Source: Hohaiivirga sp031546825 | Lineage (GTDB): Bacteria > Pseudomonadota > Alphaproteobacteria > Rhizobiales > Beijerinckiaceae | DNA: 64,000 nucleotides | Direction of reading: 5' to 3' | Assembly: GCA_031546825.1 (NCBI GenBank) | Contig: JAVBJU010000009.1 | Location: 17,687 to 81,686 of the forward strand | Part shown: one piece after another, positions 1 to 7,683 of the stretch | How positions within the stretch are numbered: the stretch's first letter is position 1 | How the letters are laid out: each line of letters opens with the position of its first letter | Position numbers and translations under genes: made by a program | The notes under the pieces: model-generated | The model's database searches: none | Seen by the model: the letters and a program-made list of their open reading frames with translations, nothing else | What the model was told of the DNA's origin: nothing

Positions 1-2
1 AT

Positions 3-1151
3 CTTCGACAAATCACTCTTTCCGGATTGATTCTCGCCGCCGCAGTTCCCGTCGCCGCGCAGATGCCTGGCGCTTCCGGCCCCCCGGCTGTTGGCGTGGT
101 GACTGTGACGACCAAGCCGGTTATCGACAGGACCGAGATTTCGGGGCGCGTTCAGGCGACCGATCGGGTTTCTCTTGTTGCGCGCGTCACCGGCTTTCTC
201 GACAAGCAGCTATTCGTCGACGGCGCCGATGTGAAGAAGGGCGACCTGCTGTTCCGGCTGGAACGCGGCCCTTTCATTGCGGATCTCGAGATCAAGAAAG
301 CCCAGGTTGCACAGCAGCAGGCGGTTGGTGAACTAGCCGATTTGAATCTGACCCGCGCGACCCAGCTATTGGCGAAGGATGCTGGCTCGCAGAGCACAGC
401 AGATAACGCCAAATCGGCACAGAAGGGTGCCCAAGCGCTGATTGCTTCGGCGAAGGCGCAGATGGAGCAGGCGCAGATCAACCTCGATTACACCGAAATA
501 CGCTCTCCCATCGATGGTCGCATCGGCCGGTCTGCTGTGACGCCGGGCAACGTGGTTGGTCCCAACACCGGCACGCTCGCCATGGTGGTCAGTCAAGACC
601 CGATGTATGTGGTATTTCCGATTTCCGTGCGGGCACTTGAAGAACTGCGCAGCAAAACCGACGGCAAGGGCGGAATTGAAAGCGTGCCAGTGACCCTGCG
701 CCTGCCCAATGGGCGTATCTACAGCCACACTGGCAAGATCGATTTTGTCGACACCAGCGTGACCCGCGACACCGACACTATAACGATGCGCGCTGTAGTT
801 GCTAACCCCTCACTCTCTGACGCAACGGGTTCCAAGGTGCTTGGCCGCGAGCTTATCAACGATGAGTTCGTGACGGTGGTGATTGAAGCGGCTGCTGGTG
901 AGCAGTTGCCGTCGATCCCGCGCGCTGCCGTCGTTTCGGATCAGCAGGGCGACTTCGTTTATGTTGTCGGTGCGGATAATAAGGTTGAACAGCGTCGCAT
1001 CAAACGCGGCCCTTCAACGCCGCAGACCACTGCAATCGCCTCGGGCTTGAAAGACGGTGAAACCATTGTTCTGGAAGGCCTTCAGCGGGTGAGGCCGGGA
1101 GTGCTGGTTGCGCCGCAGCCCGTTGCTGCACAGCCTGGGCAGGGGAAATAA
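3..1151 (+). CDS. RND efflux periplasmic adaptor (membrane fusion protein), 5' partial
   Basis: Periplasmic adaptor that would link an inner-membrane RND pump to an outer-membrane channel. The frame is open to the left window edge and no start is visible; the first readable residues (LRQITLSGLILAAAVPVAAQ) are the hydrophobic core and cleavage region of a signal peptide, so only a few N-terminal codons are missing. Next come the lipoyl-like segment (VSLVARVTGFLDKQLF.. DVKKGDLLFRL), a coiled-coil hairpin (LEIKKAQVAQQQAV..) and the second lipoyl half (LDYTEIRSPIDGRIG), the usual HlyD/AcrA order. About 382 residues are visible. The permease gene starts 4 bases after the stop, so they form an operon. 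The substrate cannot be read from sequence. Confidence 0.93.
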   Translation, partial: LRQITLSGLILAAAVPVAAQMPGASGPPAVGVVTVTTKPVIDRTEISGRVQATDRVSLVARVTGFLDKQLFVDGADVKKGDLLFRLERGPFIADLEIKKAQVAQQQAVGELADLNLTRATQLLAKDAGSQSTADNAKSAQKGAQALIASAKAQMEQAQINLDYTEIRSPIDGRIGRSAVTPGNVVGPNTGTLAMVVSQDPMYVVFPISVRALEELRSKTDGKGGIESVPVTLRLPNGRIYSHTGKIDFVDTSVTRDTDTITMRAVVANPSLSDATGSKVLGRELINDEFVTVVIEAAAGEQLPSIPRAAVVSDQQGDFVYVVGADNKVEQRRIKRGPSTPQTTAIASGLKDGETIVLEGLQRVRPGVLVAPQPVAAQPGQGK

Positions 1152-1155
1152 CACC

Positions 1156-4100
1156 GTGATTTCAGATGTCTTTATTGATCGCCCCCGCCTCGCGATCGTT
1201 GTCTCCGTCATCCTGTCACTCGCCGGTTTGCTGGCGCTGACGCGTATTCCGGTTGAGCAATTGCCGGATATCGTACCGCCACAGGTGCAGGTCCAGGCCA
1301 ACTATCCCGGTGCTTCGTCGGAAACGGTTGAGGCGACCATCGCCCAGCCGATTGAAGCCAAGATTCTTGGCGTCGACAAGATGATCTATATGAAGAGCAC
1401 GAGCGGTAATGACGGCTCTTATACGCTCACGGTCAGTTTCGATCTCGGAACAAATCCTGATATTGCGACAGTCAACGTCAACAACCGCGTTCAGACCGCG
1501 ATGTCGCAACTTCCGTCGGAGGTGCAGGCGCAAGGGTTGACGGTGACGAAGCGGTCGGCTTCCGTGCTGCAATTCGCCTTCCTGTCATCCGACAGTGACA
1601 AATACGATTCGCTTTATCTGACCAACTATGCCGTCATTAACGTGCTCGACGAACTTGCGCGCACGCCGGGCGTCGGTCAGGCGGCTCTGTTCGGGCGGTT
1701 GAACTATTCCATGCGCATCTGGTTCGATGCCCAGCGCCTCAACAGTCTGGGCCTGGTGCCGTCTGACGTCATCAAGGTGATCCAGTCGCAGAACACCCAG
1801 GCTGCCATCGGTCGTATCGGATCAAACCCGATGCCTGCCGATCAGCAGATTCAGTTGAACTTGCTGACGCGCGGACGTTTGCAGACGCCGGAGGAATTCG
1901 GCAACATCGTTGTGCGTGCCAATCCCGATGGATCGGTTTTGCGCGTTCGTGATGTGGCACGGGTCGAACTTGGCGCACAGAACCAGGATTCATCGAGCCG
2001 TCTGAATGGCAACGATGGTGTGGCGATGGGGCTTTATCTCGCCTCGGGTGCCAATGCCGTGCAAGCCGCCCAGAATGTCGAAGCCACATTGGCCAAGCTG
2101 CGCCAGCGCTTGCCCGAAGGGCTGAAGTTGACGACGGTGTTCGATGCAACCACCTTCGTGCAGGACACCATTGGTGAAGTGTTCAAGACGCTGTTCGAGG
2201 CGTTCGTGCTGGTGGCCATCGTCGTGTTCCTGTTCCTGGGTAACCTGCGAGCAACCCTCATCCCAGCCATCTGTGTTCCCGTCAGTTTGATCGCCACCTT
2301 CGCGGTGCTGATGACGATGGGATACTCCGCCAATACCATCTCGCTGCTCGCGCTCGCGCTTGCCATCGGCATCGTGGTCGATGACGCCATCGTGGTCGTT
2401 GAGAACGTAGAGCGCGTCATGGAGGAGGAGCCGACGCTCTCTCCGGTCGATGCCACCAAGAAGGCGATGCAACAGGTGACGGCACCAATCATCGCCATCA
2501 CACTCGTGTTGCTGTCGGTGTTTGTGCCCATCGCCTTCATTGCAGGTATTTCGGGCGCGTTGTTCCGCCAGTTTGCCGTGACCATCAGTGCGTCCATGGT
2601 GATTTCCGCCATCTGCGCCCTGACGCTGTCGCCCGCGCTTTGTGCGCTGTTCCTGCGCCATGCGGGTCCGCGCAAGGGCATCATGGGTTGGCTGAGCGAC
2701 AAGATTGATTTCGGTCGCGATCAATATTCCCATATTGTGCAAAAAAGTTTGCGTCTGTCGCTCTTTTCGATTTTGGGCGTCGCCTTTGTAGCGCTTGCCA
2801 CATTCGGATTGTCCACGAAAACCCCCACAGGCTTCTTGCCGGATGAGGACCAGGGCGCGTTCTTCGTCAATATTCAGTTGCCATCTGCGGCCTCGTATTT
2901 CCGGACGCTTGAGGATGTGAAGCAGGTTGAAGGCATCCTGAAATCGATGCCGCAAGTTGAAAACATTGTGTCGATTGTCGGCTATTCGCTGCTCGACGGC
3001 TTTTCGTCCAGCAATACCGCGTTCATCATCGCAAAGCTGAAACCGTTTGAAGATCGCAAAAAGGCCTCTGACAAGGCGCAAGTCTTGATCGGCCAAGTGA
3101 TGGGACGGACCAGCAATATCCTCACTTCGAACATTTTCGCCTTCAATCTGCCCCCGATCACCGGCATTTCCGTCAGCGGTGGCTTCGAGTATCAACTTGA
3201 AAACCTTGAAGGCCAGGATCCGGTTTCAATGGCGGGCGTTGCGCTTGGCATGGTGGGTGCCGCGAACCAGAATCCGAACCTGTTCCGCGTGTTCACCACT
3301 TACTCGGCCACAGCGCCATCGCTCTATCTTGATATCGATCGCGACAAGGCGCAGGCGCTGGGCTTGAACATCAATGACGTGTTCACCTCACTTCAGTCCA
3401 CGCTTGGCGGGTTTTATATCAATAACTTCAATATGTTCGGTCGAACCTGGCAGGTTAATATCCAGGGCGAGGTCAATGACCGGCGTGATGTCGCCAATTT
3501 GTGGAACATCTTTATCCGCAACAAGGTAGGCACCATGGTGCCGCTGCAATCCATCGCCACGGTGAAGACCGTGACCGGCGCGCAGTCGATCCAGCGTTAT
3601 AACAACTATCGGTCAGTCTCCATCAACGGCAGCGCGGCGCAGGGCGTTTCGTCCGGAACGGCGTTGGAAACGATGAAAGAACTGTCGAAAACGGTGCTTC
3701 CGGGCGGATATGCCTTTGAGTGGACCGGCATGGCCTATCAGGAAGACAAGGCGGCGGGGCAGACCGTTATCATCCTGTCGCTGGCTATTCTATTCGCTTA
3801 CCTCTTTCTGGTGGCGCTTTATGAAAGCTGGGTCATTCCCATCCCCGTGCTTCTGTCTGTATCAGTGGCCGTGCTCGGTGCGTTTGTCGGCATCATTATT
3901 ACGCGCATATTCCCGTTCGTTCTGGCACCCTCGTTGCTCTTGCTTGGGGCGGGGATAGGGTACTGGCTGCGAAAGCGGGTGCAATGGTGGATTCCCACAG
4001 CCATTGGCGGCGTGCTCGCTGTCCTTGTTCTGCTGCCACTCCTGGTGCTTTCAATACCCGCACTGCAGGGCGTGCCCGGTTTGATGGCTTTTGCCAAATG

Positions 4101-4530
4101 GATGTATCCCGTGGTGACCACGACGCCGCTTGCGCTTGATCTCTATGCGCAGATCGGCCTCGTGGTGCTCATTGCGCTTGCGGCAAAGAACGGCATTCTC
4201 ATTGTCGAATTTGCCAAGGAACAGCGCGAGGCGGGGCTCAGCATCGAAGAGGCTGCCATGACCGGTGCCACACTGCGTTTCCGCGCAGTGATGATGACTT
4301 CGGTGGCGTTCATTCTCGGCCTTCTGCCGATGGTGCGCGCGAGCGGTGCTTCGGAAGTGGCACGCCGTGCGGTTTCGACACCGGTGTTCATGGGCATGAT
4401 CTTTGCCTCGACTCTCGGCATTTTCGTTATTCCCATGCTCTACGTGGTGTTCCAGCGGATGCGTGAACGCACCAAGACAAAGTTCTGGGCGACGAGATCA
4501 CACCCCACTTCATCGCGCGGGCACCATTGA
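1156..4530 (+). CDS. RND multidrug efflux permease, HAE1 family, with extra membrane insert
   Basis: Proton-driven inner-membrane pump of the AcrB/MexB type, 1124 residues. I chose GTG at 1156 because AGGGG lies about 10 bases upstream and the adaptor stop ends at 1151; the open frame extends further 5' but only into the adaptor gene. It has the TM4 acidic pair (GIVVDDAIVVVENVERVM) and the TM10 lysine (AAKNGILIVEFAKEQ) of the proton relay, plus two large periplasmic loops. Between TM8/9 (VSVAVLGAFVGIII) and the conserved LDLYAQIGLV segment sits an extra stretch of about 75 residues with two hydrophobic runs, which explains the length above the usual 1030-1050. A strong terminator follows. Family assignment is firm, substrate unknown. 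Confidence 0.95.
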   Translation: MISDVFIDRPRLAIVVSVILSLAGLLALTRIPVEQLPDIVPPQVQVQANYPGASSETVEATIAQPIEAKILGVDKMIYMKSTSGNDGSYTLTVSFDLGTNPDIATVNVNNRVQTAMSQLPSEVQAQGLTVTKRSASVLQFAFLSSDSDKYDSLYLTNYAVINVLDELARTPGVGQAALFGRLNYSMRIWFDAQRLNSLGLVPSDVIKVIQSQNTQAAIGRIGSNPMPADQQIQLNLLTRGRLQTPEEFGNIVVRANPDGSVLRVRDVARVELGAQNQDSSSRLNGNDGVAMGLYLASGANAVQAAQNVEATLAKLRQRLPEGLKLTTVFDATTFVQDTIGEVFKTLFEAFVLVAIVVFLFLGNLRATLIPAICVPVSLIATFAVLMTMGYSANTISLLALALAIGIVVDDAIVVVENVERVMEEEPTLSPVDATKKAMQQVTAPIIAITLVLLSVFVPIAFIAGISGALFRQFAVTISASMVISAICALTLSPALCALFLRHAGPRKGIMGWLSDKIDFGRDQYSHIVQKSLRLSLFSILGVAFVALATFGLSTKTPTGFLPDEDQGAFFVNIQLPSAASYFRTLEDVKQVEGILKSMPQVENIVSIVGYSLLDGFSSSNTAFIIAKLKPFEDRKKASDKAQVLIGQVMGRTSNILTSNIFAFNLPPITGISVSGGFEYQLENLEGQDPVSMAGVALGMVGAANQNPNLFRVFTTYSATAPSLYLDIDRDKAQALGLNINDVFTSLQSTLGGFYINNFNMFGRTWQVNIQGEVNDRRDVANLWNIFIRNKVGTMVPLQSIATVKTVTGAQSIQRYNNYRSVSINGSAAQGVSSGTALETMKELSKTVLPGGYAFEWTGMAYQEDKAAGQTVIILSLAILFAYLFLVALYESWVIPIPVLLSVSVAVLGAFVGIIITRIFPFVLAPSLLLLGAGIGYWLRKRVQWWIPTAIGGVLAVLVLLPLLVLSIPALQGVPGLMAFAKWMYPVVTTTPLALDLYAQIGLVVLIALAAKNGILIVEFAKEQREAGLSIEEAAMTGATLRFRAVMMTSVAFILGLLPMVRASGASEVARRAVSTPVFMGMIFASTLGIFVIPMLYVVFQRMRERTKTKFWATRSHPTSSRGHH

Positions 4531-4552
4531 GCCAAACCTGATTTGTGAAACT

Positions 4553-4598
4553 GGCGGACGGAAAGAGGGGCAACCTTCTTTCCGTCCGCCTTTTTTTT
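4553..4598 (+). terminator. Intrinsic terminator after the RND pump operon
   Basis: Perfect 13-bp stem (GGCGGACGGAAAG at 4553-4565 with its complement at 4578-4590), 12-base loop, then eight T. It separates the RND operon from the caspase-like gene, so the open frame running through it upstream of 4706 is not coding. Confidence 0.93.
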
Positions 4599-4705
4599 GT
4601 GCTTGCACGCCGGATGAACAGAAGCGGAGAGCGGCGTTCAGATTCCGTTCAACAGCGCAGGCGCTGACTGGCGACACGGGGGGATTGTCTTTGGAAGGGT
4701 TCGTC

Positions 4706-6271
4706 ATGCGATTCTTCAGATTTCTCGCTGTGTTTATTGTCGCCGCCACCGCCAGTTTCGGCGCTCAGTCCCAGCAGCCACAACGCCGTATTGCGCTCAT
4801 CGTCGGTGAGGGTGCGTATGCGGGCGCTACATTGCCGACAGCTGTCAATGATGCCGGGCTGATCGCCCAGTCTCTCAATAATAACGGGTTTGAAATCATC
4901 GAAGGCCGAGATCTCGATCTCGTTGGCCTGCGCCAGGTGGTGCAGACCTTTCTCGACAAAGTCGAAAAGGCTGGGCCGAATACGGCGGCAATCGTCTATT
5001 TCTCAGGCTACGCCACCCAGCTTGAAGGCGACAATTACCTGTTGCCGGTCGATGCACGGATTGTGCGGGCGAGTGATATCGGCTTGGCGGGGTTTCGCAT
5101 GTCGGACCTGGTCCGTTCGCTGACGGCAGCGACGGAGGGCGCCAAGATTGTTATCATCGATGCGCCGCGGGGCTTTCCAGCCTTGCAGGGCAAGGACATT
5201 GCATCGGGCCTCTCCCTTACCGATGCGCCGCGCGGGGTGTTGATCGCCCAGGCGACCGCACCGGGTCATGTGTTGCCGGAAGGACGCTTGGTGGTAGGGG
5301 CAGACAAGGCAAGCGGGGCCTATGGAGGCTACGCAACCGTGCTCGCGGAACAAATCTATCAATCGGGTATCGAGGCAGACGAGTTGTTCAAGCGCGTGCG
5401 TTTGCAGATGCATGAAACCACTGCCGGGGCCCAGATTCCGTGGCATTCCTATGCGTTGGCTCAGCCATTTTTCTTTTCGGACGGGCAGGGGGCCGCACAA
5501 GCTCTGCCGCCGCGCCCGCAACAGGTTGCTACGCCGGAAGAGGCTTATGCCATCGCCATCGAAACCGACACCATTGCCGGCTATCAGACGTTTCTCAAAT
5601 TCTACCCAAATCACCCGCTCGCCGGCCGCATCAAGGTGCTTCTCGCCAATCGGCGCGAAGCTGTCGTCTGGAGCCGTACCGTTTCCAAAGGAACGGCCGA
5701 GGCTTATTGGAGCTATCTGAAAGCGTTCTCGCGGGGGCCGCACGCCGAGGATGCACGCCGCCGTCTGTCCTTGCTTTCGCGGCCGATTATGCCACCCGAA
5801 GACTTTCCCGTAGTGATCTACAACGACGTGCCGCCGCCGATTGAAATCGAGTATGTTTACGAAACAACCTATATCTACAACGATTATAGCGCCTATTACG
5901 ATTATGCGCCCCCGCCACCACCGCCCGCCTACTTTGTGCGACCCCTGCGGCGTGCCCCGTGGGCCGCGCCTATCATAGCGAAGCAGCGTCCTGGCTTCCT
6001 GCCGATGCTGCCACGGCCAGCGGTGCCTCAGCCGGCGATGTGGCGTGCTCATCCCCTGCCGCCGCGCGTGGCTCCGGTCATGCCCTTCAAGCCGGCAGGC
6101 CGCAACGTCCCGGCGAAATGTCACCTGTTTTCGGACAGGGTATTCCGCCTGCCTTGCCGCGTCCGCCACGGCCAGACGCCATTCCCGGTGCAGAAAGGCC
6201 GATGCCGCCGCAACCGTCATTGGGTCATACCGGCCCGACGCCGATGCGTCCCGGCGCTCCGGCTCCCGTAA
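4706..6271 (+). CDS. Caspase-fold (peptidase C14) protein, catalytic dyad lost; frame breaks near 6100
   Basis: Secreted or periplasmic caspase/metacaspase homologue. ATG at 4706 gives a signal peptide (MRFFRFLAVFIVAATASFGA) and follows the upstream terminator. The p20-like domain spans about residues 28-260 (RRIALIVGEGAYAG, AVNDAGLIAQSLNNNGFEI, DNYLLPVDARI). The two catalytic positions are replaced: the usual SGHG reads SGYA (Tyr102, codon 5009) and the usual DAC reads DAP (Pro154, codon 5165), so protease activity is unlikely. A helical region with paired YWSYL/FLKFYPNHP motifs and a Tyr/Pro-rich stretch follow. From about 6100 this frame becomes Arg/Cys-rich and stops at 6271, while the next frame continues as a plausible proline-rich tail. 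The fold is clear, the biological role unknown. Confidence 0.85.
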   Translation: MRFFRFLAVFIVAATASFGAQSQQPQRRIALIVGEGAYAGATLPTAVNDAGLIAQSLNNNGFEIIEGRDLDLVGLRQVVQTFLDKVEKAGPNTAAIVYFSGYATQLEGDNYLLPVDARIVRASDIGLAGFRMSDLVRSLTAATEGAKIVIIDAPRGFPALQGKDIASGLSLTDAPRGVLIAQATAPGHVLPEGRLVVGADKASGAYGGYATVLAEQIYQSGIEADELFKRVRLQMHETTAGAQIPWHSYALAQPFFFSDGQGAAQALPPRPQQVATPEEAYAIAIETDTIAGYQTFLKFYPNHPLAGRIKVLLANRREAVVWSRTVSKGTAEAYWSYLKAFSRGPHAEDARRRLSLLSRPIMPPEDFPVVIYNDVPPPIEIEYVYETTYIYNDYSAYYDYAPPPPPPAYFVRPLRRAPWAAPIIAKQRPGFLPMLPRPAVPQPAMWRAHPLPPRVAPVMPFKPAGRNVPAKCHLFSDRVFRLPCRVRHGQTPFPVQKGRCRRNRHWVIPARRRCVPALRLP

Positions 6272-6720
6272 TGCCATCAACCGGACGCCCGAATCTGCCG
6301 GAAAAAAATGGCCGTCCGATGCCGCCGGACCACGTACGCCCGGTTGAGGCTCCAACCCAGCCGATGCAACAGGAGCGTCCGCGTCAATTTGAGCAGCGCC
6401 CCGCACCGTTGCCAGTGCAGCAGGAGCGTCCGCGTCAGATTGAGCCGCGTCCCGCACTGCCGCCTGTGCAGCAGGAACGTCCGCGCCAGATTGAGCCACG
6501 TCCCACACCGCCGCCTGTGCAGCAGGAGCGTCCGCGCCAGGTTGAGCCGCGGCCCGCTCCGCCGCCGGTGCAGCAGGAGCGTCCACGCCAGATGGAGCAG
6601 CGCCCCTCTCCGCCCAGTTCTCCACCGCCGTCCATACGCTCTGAGCCGCCCCGCGAGGCTCCGCGCGCCCCGGAAGGCAGGCCCCAAAGGCCTCTGCGGC
6701 CCGGCGAGCTACCAAACTGA
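5959..6720 (+). CDS. Out-of-frame C-terminal proline-rich tail of the caspase-like protein
   Basis: Open frame in the -1 phase relative to the caspase-like gene. Only the part from about 6097 looks coding (AGRPQRPGEMSPVFGQG onward); before that it is a shadow. It holds a Pro/Arg/Gln-rich tail with five 17-residue repeats and ends RPLRPGELPN. Joining PFKPAG of the upstream frame to RPQRPGEMSPVF of this one needs a single added base between about 6085 and 6105 and would give a continuous protein of about 671 residues. No start codon with a ribosome binding site is seen at the join and no standard slippery heptamer, so an indel (assembly or genuine) is likelier than a separate gene or programmed frameshifting. 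Confidence 0.55.
   Translation: MGRAYHSEAASWLPADAATASGASAGDVACSSPAAARGSGHALQAGRPQRPGEMSPVFGQGIPPALPRPPRPDAIPGAERPMPPQPSLGHTGPTPMRPGAPAPVMPSTGRPNLPEKNGRPMPPDHVRPVEAPTQPMQQERPRQFEQRPAPLPVQQERPRQIEPRPALPPVQQERPRQIEPRPTPPPVQQERPRQVEPRPAPPPVQQERPRQMEQRPSPPSSPPPSIRSEPPREAPRAPEGRPQRPLRPGELPN
6367..6621 (+). repeat. Five tandem 51-bp repeats coding QQERPRQxEPRPAPPPV
   Basis: Five consecutive 51-bp units (starting 6367, 6418, 6469, 6520, 6571) encode the 17-residue motif QQERPRQ[F/I/V/M]E[P/Q]RP..PPV. Units differ at a few bases, so the array is not freshly expanded. The high Pro/Arg/Gln content suggests a disordered, possibly cell-wall-contacting tail; that function is inference. Confidence 0.93.
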
Positions 6721-6726
6721 TAAATC

Positions 6727-6750
6727 CGTGACCACAATCGTGTGGTCACG
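6727..6750 (+). other. Perfect 10-bp hairpin after the proline-rich tail
   Basis: CGTGACCACA (6727-6736), four-base loop ATCG, then the exact complement (6741-6750), 7 bases after the stop codon. It has no T run, so it may stabilise the transcript end rather than terminate. Confidence 0.55.
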
Positions 6751-6794
6751 AACATAGGGTTCCCCCGTCCTTACTGTCAGACGTGGAAACATGA

Positions 6795-6832
6795 GGGCCG
6801 GTTCCGGGAAATCCGGGGCCGGCTCTTTTTTA
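6795..6832 (+). terminator. Probable intrinsic terminator of the caspase-like gene
   Basis: GC-rich hairpin GCCGGTTCCGG (6797-6807) pairing imperfectly with CCGGGGCCGGC (6813-6823), followed by CTCTTTTTT. It suits the rightward transcript. Confidence 0.75.
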
Positions 6833-6924
6833 TGGGAAAATGGTCGGGAGCCGTGTCTGCTGAAGTAACGTGCGTTTTAAGTGGATCGCCGGTTAAACGT
6901 AAAGCGTTACTGCATCTAAAAAAT

Positions 6925-6966
6925 CTAGAGTGAAGTGGGTTTCATGTAAACCGCGCTTCACTTTAG
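6925..6966. repeat. Palindromic intergenic element, copy 1
   Basis: CTAGAGTGAAGTGGGTTT, a short loop, then an imperfect complement ending CTTCACTTTAG, immediately before the end of the convergent XRE-cupin gene. The arms match those of the element at 45041-45080, so this is a dispersed palindrome family. A bidirectional terminator role is possible. Confidence 0.7.
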
Positions 6967-6972
6967 GCGGTT

Positions 6973-7590
6973 TCAATCCATGACGGCGGCTTTGAGGATG
7001 CAAACCATCATGGCGCGCGCCGGGCCGACGCCGATGCAGCGCACAGAGTGCTGGCGATCACAGCGATAACGCAGCGTTTCACCGGCTTTTGCCGTTTGGA
7101 TGGTGTCGCCGATTTCAACCTGAAACTCACCTTCGAGCACAGAGAGGCATTCCACCGAGCCACGCTGGTGGGCGTCTGATTCCAGCACGCCACCGGGGTC
7201 GGCCTGCACATCATACCACTGCAGCCATTCCACGGTTTTGATCCAGCCAACAATGGTCAGGCGCATCCTGCCGTCGTCGGAGACGAGCAGGGGAGTATCG
7301 GCGCGTGTGGATTTGTCGATGAACGGCTCATCGACGCCGGAAGCCAGCACCCGTTCAATCGAAACATCAAGCGCTTGCGACAAGCGCCAGATGGTGGCGA
7401 GGGTCGGGTTGGTTTCGTTGCGCTCAATCTGACTGATGATGGATTTGGCAACGCCGGATTGTTCGGCGAGCTCGGAAAGCGAGAGATTGTAAGCCTTACG
7501 CAGGCGTTGCACAGTCTTGCCGAGTTGCCCCGACAGAGCCATCGCCCCGGTTTCAATGTTACGCAACCGTTCCTTACCTTCGACGCCCAT
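6973..7590 (-). CDS. XRE-family regulator with C-terminal cupin domain
   Basis: Transcription factor, 205 residues. An N-terminal helix-turn-helix of the XRE/Cro type (about residues 22-78: LGKTVQRLRKAYNLSLSELA, SIISQIERNETNPTLATIWRL) is followed by a small-molecule-binding cupin (about 120-200: GSVECLSVLEGEFQVEIGDT, GETLRYRCDRQHSV). This architecture is typical of local metabolic repressors that sense an amino acid, polyamine or sugar derivative. It lies downstream of thiED on the same strand, 93 bases after thiD, so co-transcription is possible, but a link to thiamine is not shown. Ligand and target are unknown. Confidence 0.9.
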   Translation of the reverse strand: MGVEGKERLRNIETGAMALSGQLGKTVQRLRKAYNLSLSELAEQSGVAKSIISQIERNETNPTLATIWRLSQALDVSIERVLASGVDEPFIDKSTRADTPLLVSDDGRMRLTIVGWIKTVEWLQWYDVQADPGGVLESDAHQRGSVECLSVLEGEFQVEIGDTIQTAKAGETLRYRCDRQHSVRCIGVGPARAMMVCILKAAVMD

Positions 7591-7683
7591 ATCCGCCTCT
7601 TGCCGTTCCGCAAACAGAACATCCGTTTGTTAGACCAAACAGCGCAAAAAAGGAAGTACTTCCGTACACTTCCAGCGGAGAGT

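Noticed and set aside
1990..3195. 401-codon minus-strand frame opposite the RND permease
   Set aside because: Shadow of the permease codon pattern; the His/Asp/Gln-rich translation has no recognisable motif and no promoter or ribosome binding site.
4403..4705. N-terminal extension of the caspase-like gene
   Set aside because: It overlaps the end of the RND permease and runs through a perfect intrinsic terminator; a signal peptide begins at 4706.
6080..6130. Programmed -1 frameshift in the caspase-like gene
   Set aside because: No X-XXY-YYZ slippery heptamer in the right phase and no obvious downstream stimulatory structure; an indel is simpler.
5003..6715. 570-codon minus-strand frame opposite the caspase-like gene
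   Set aside because: Its apparent repeats are the reverse complement of the 51-bp proline-rich repeats; no start signal and no domain.
6742..6933. 63-codon frame after the caspase tail
   Set aside because: It spans a probable terminator and lacks a ribosome binding site or recognisable sequence.
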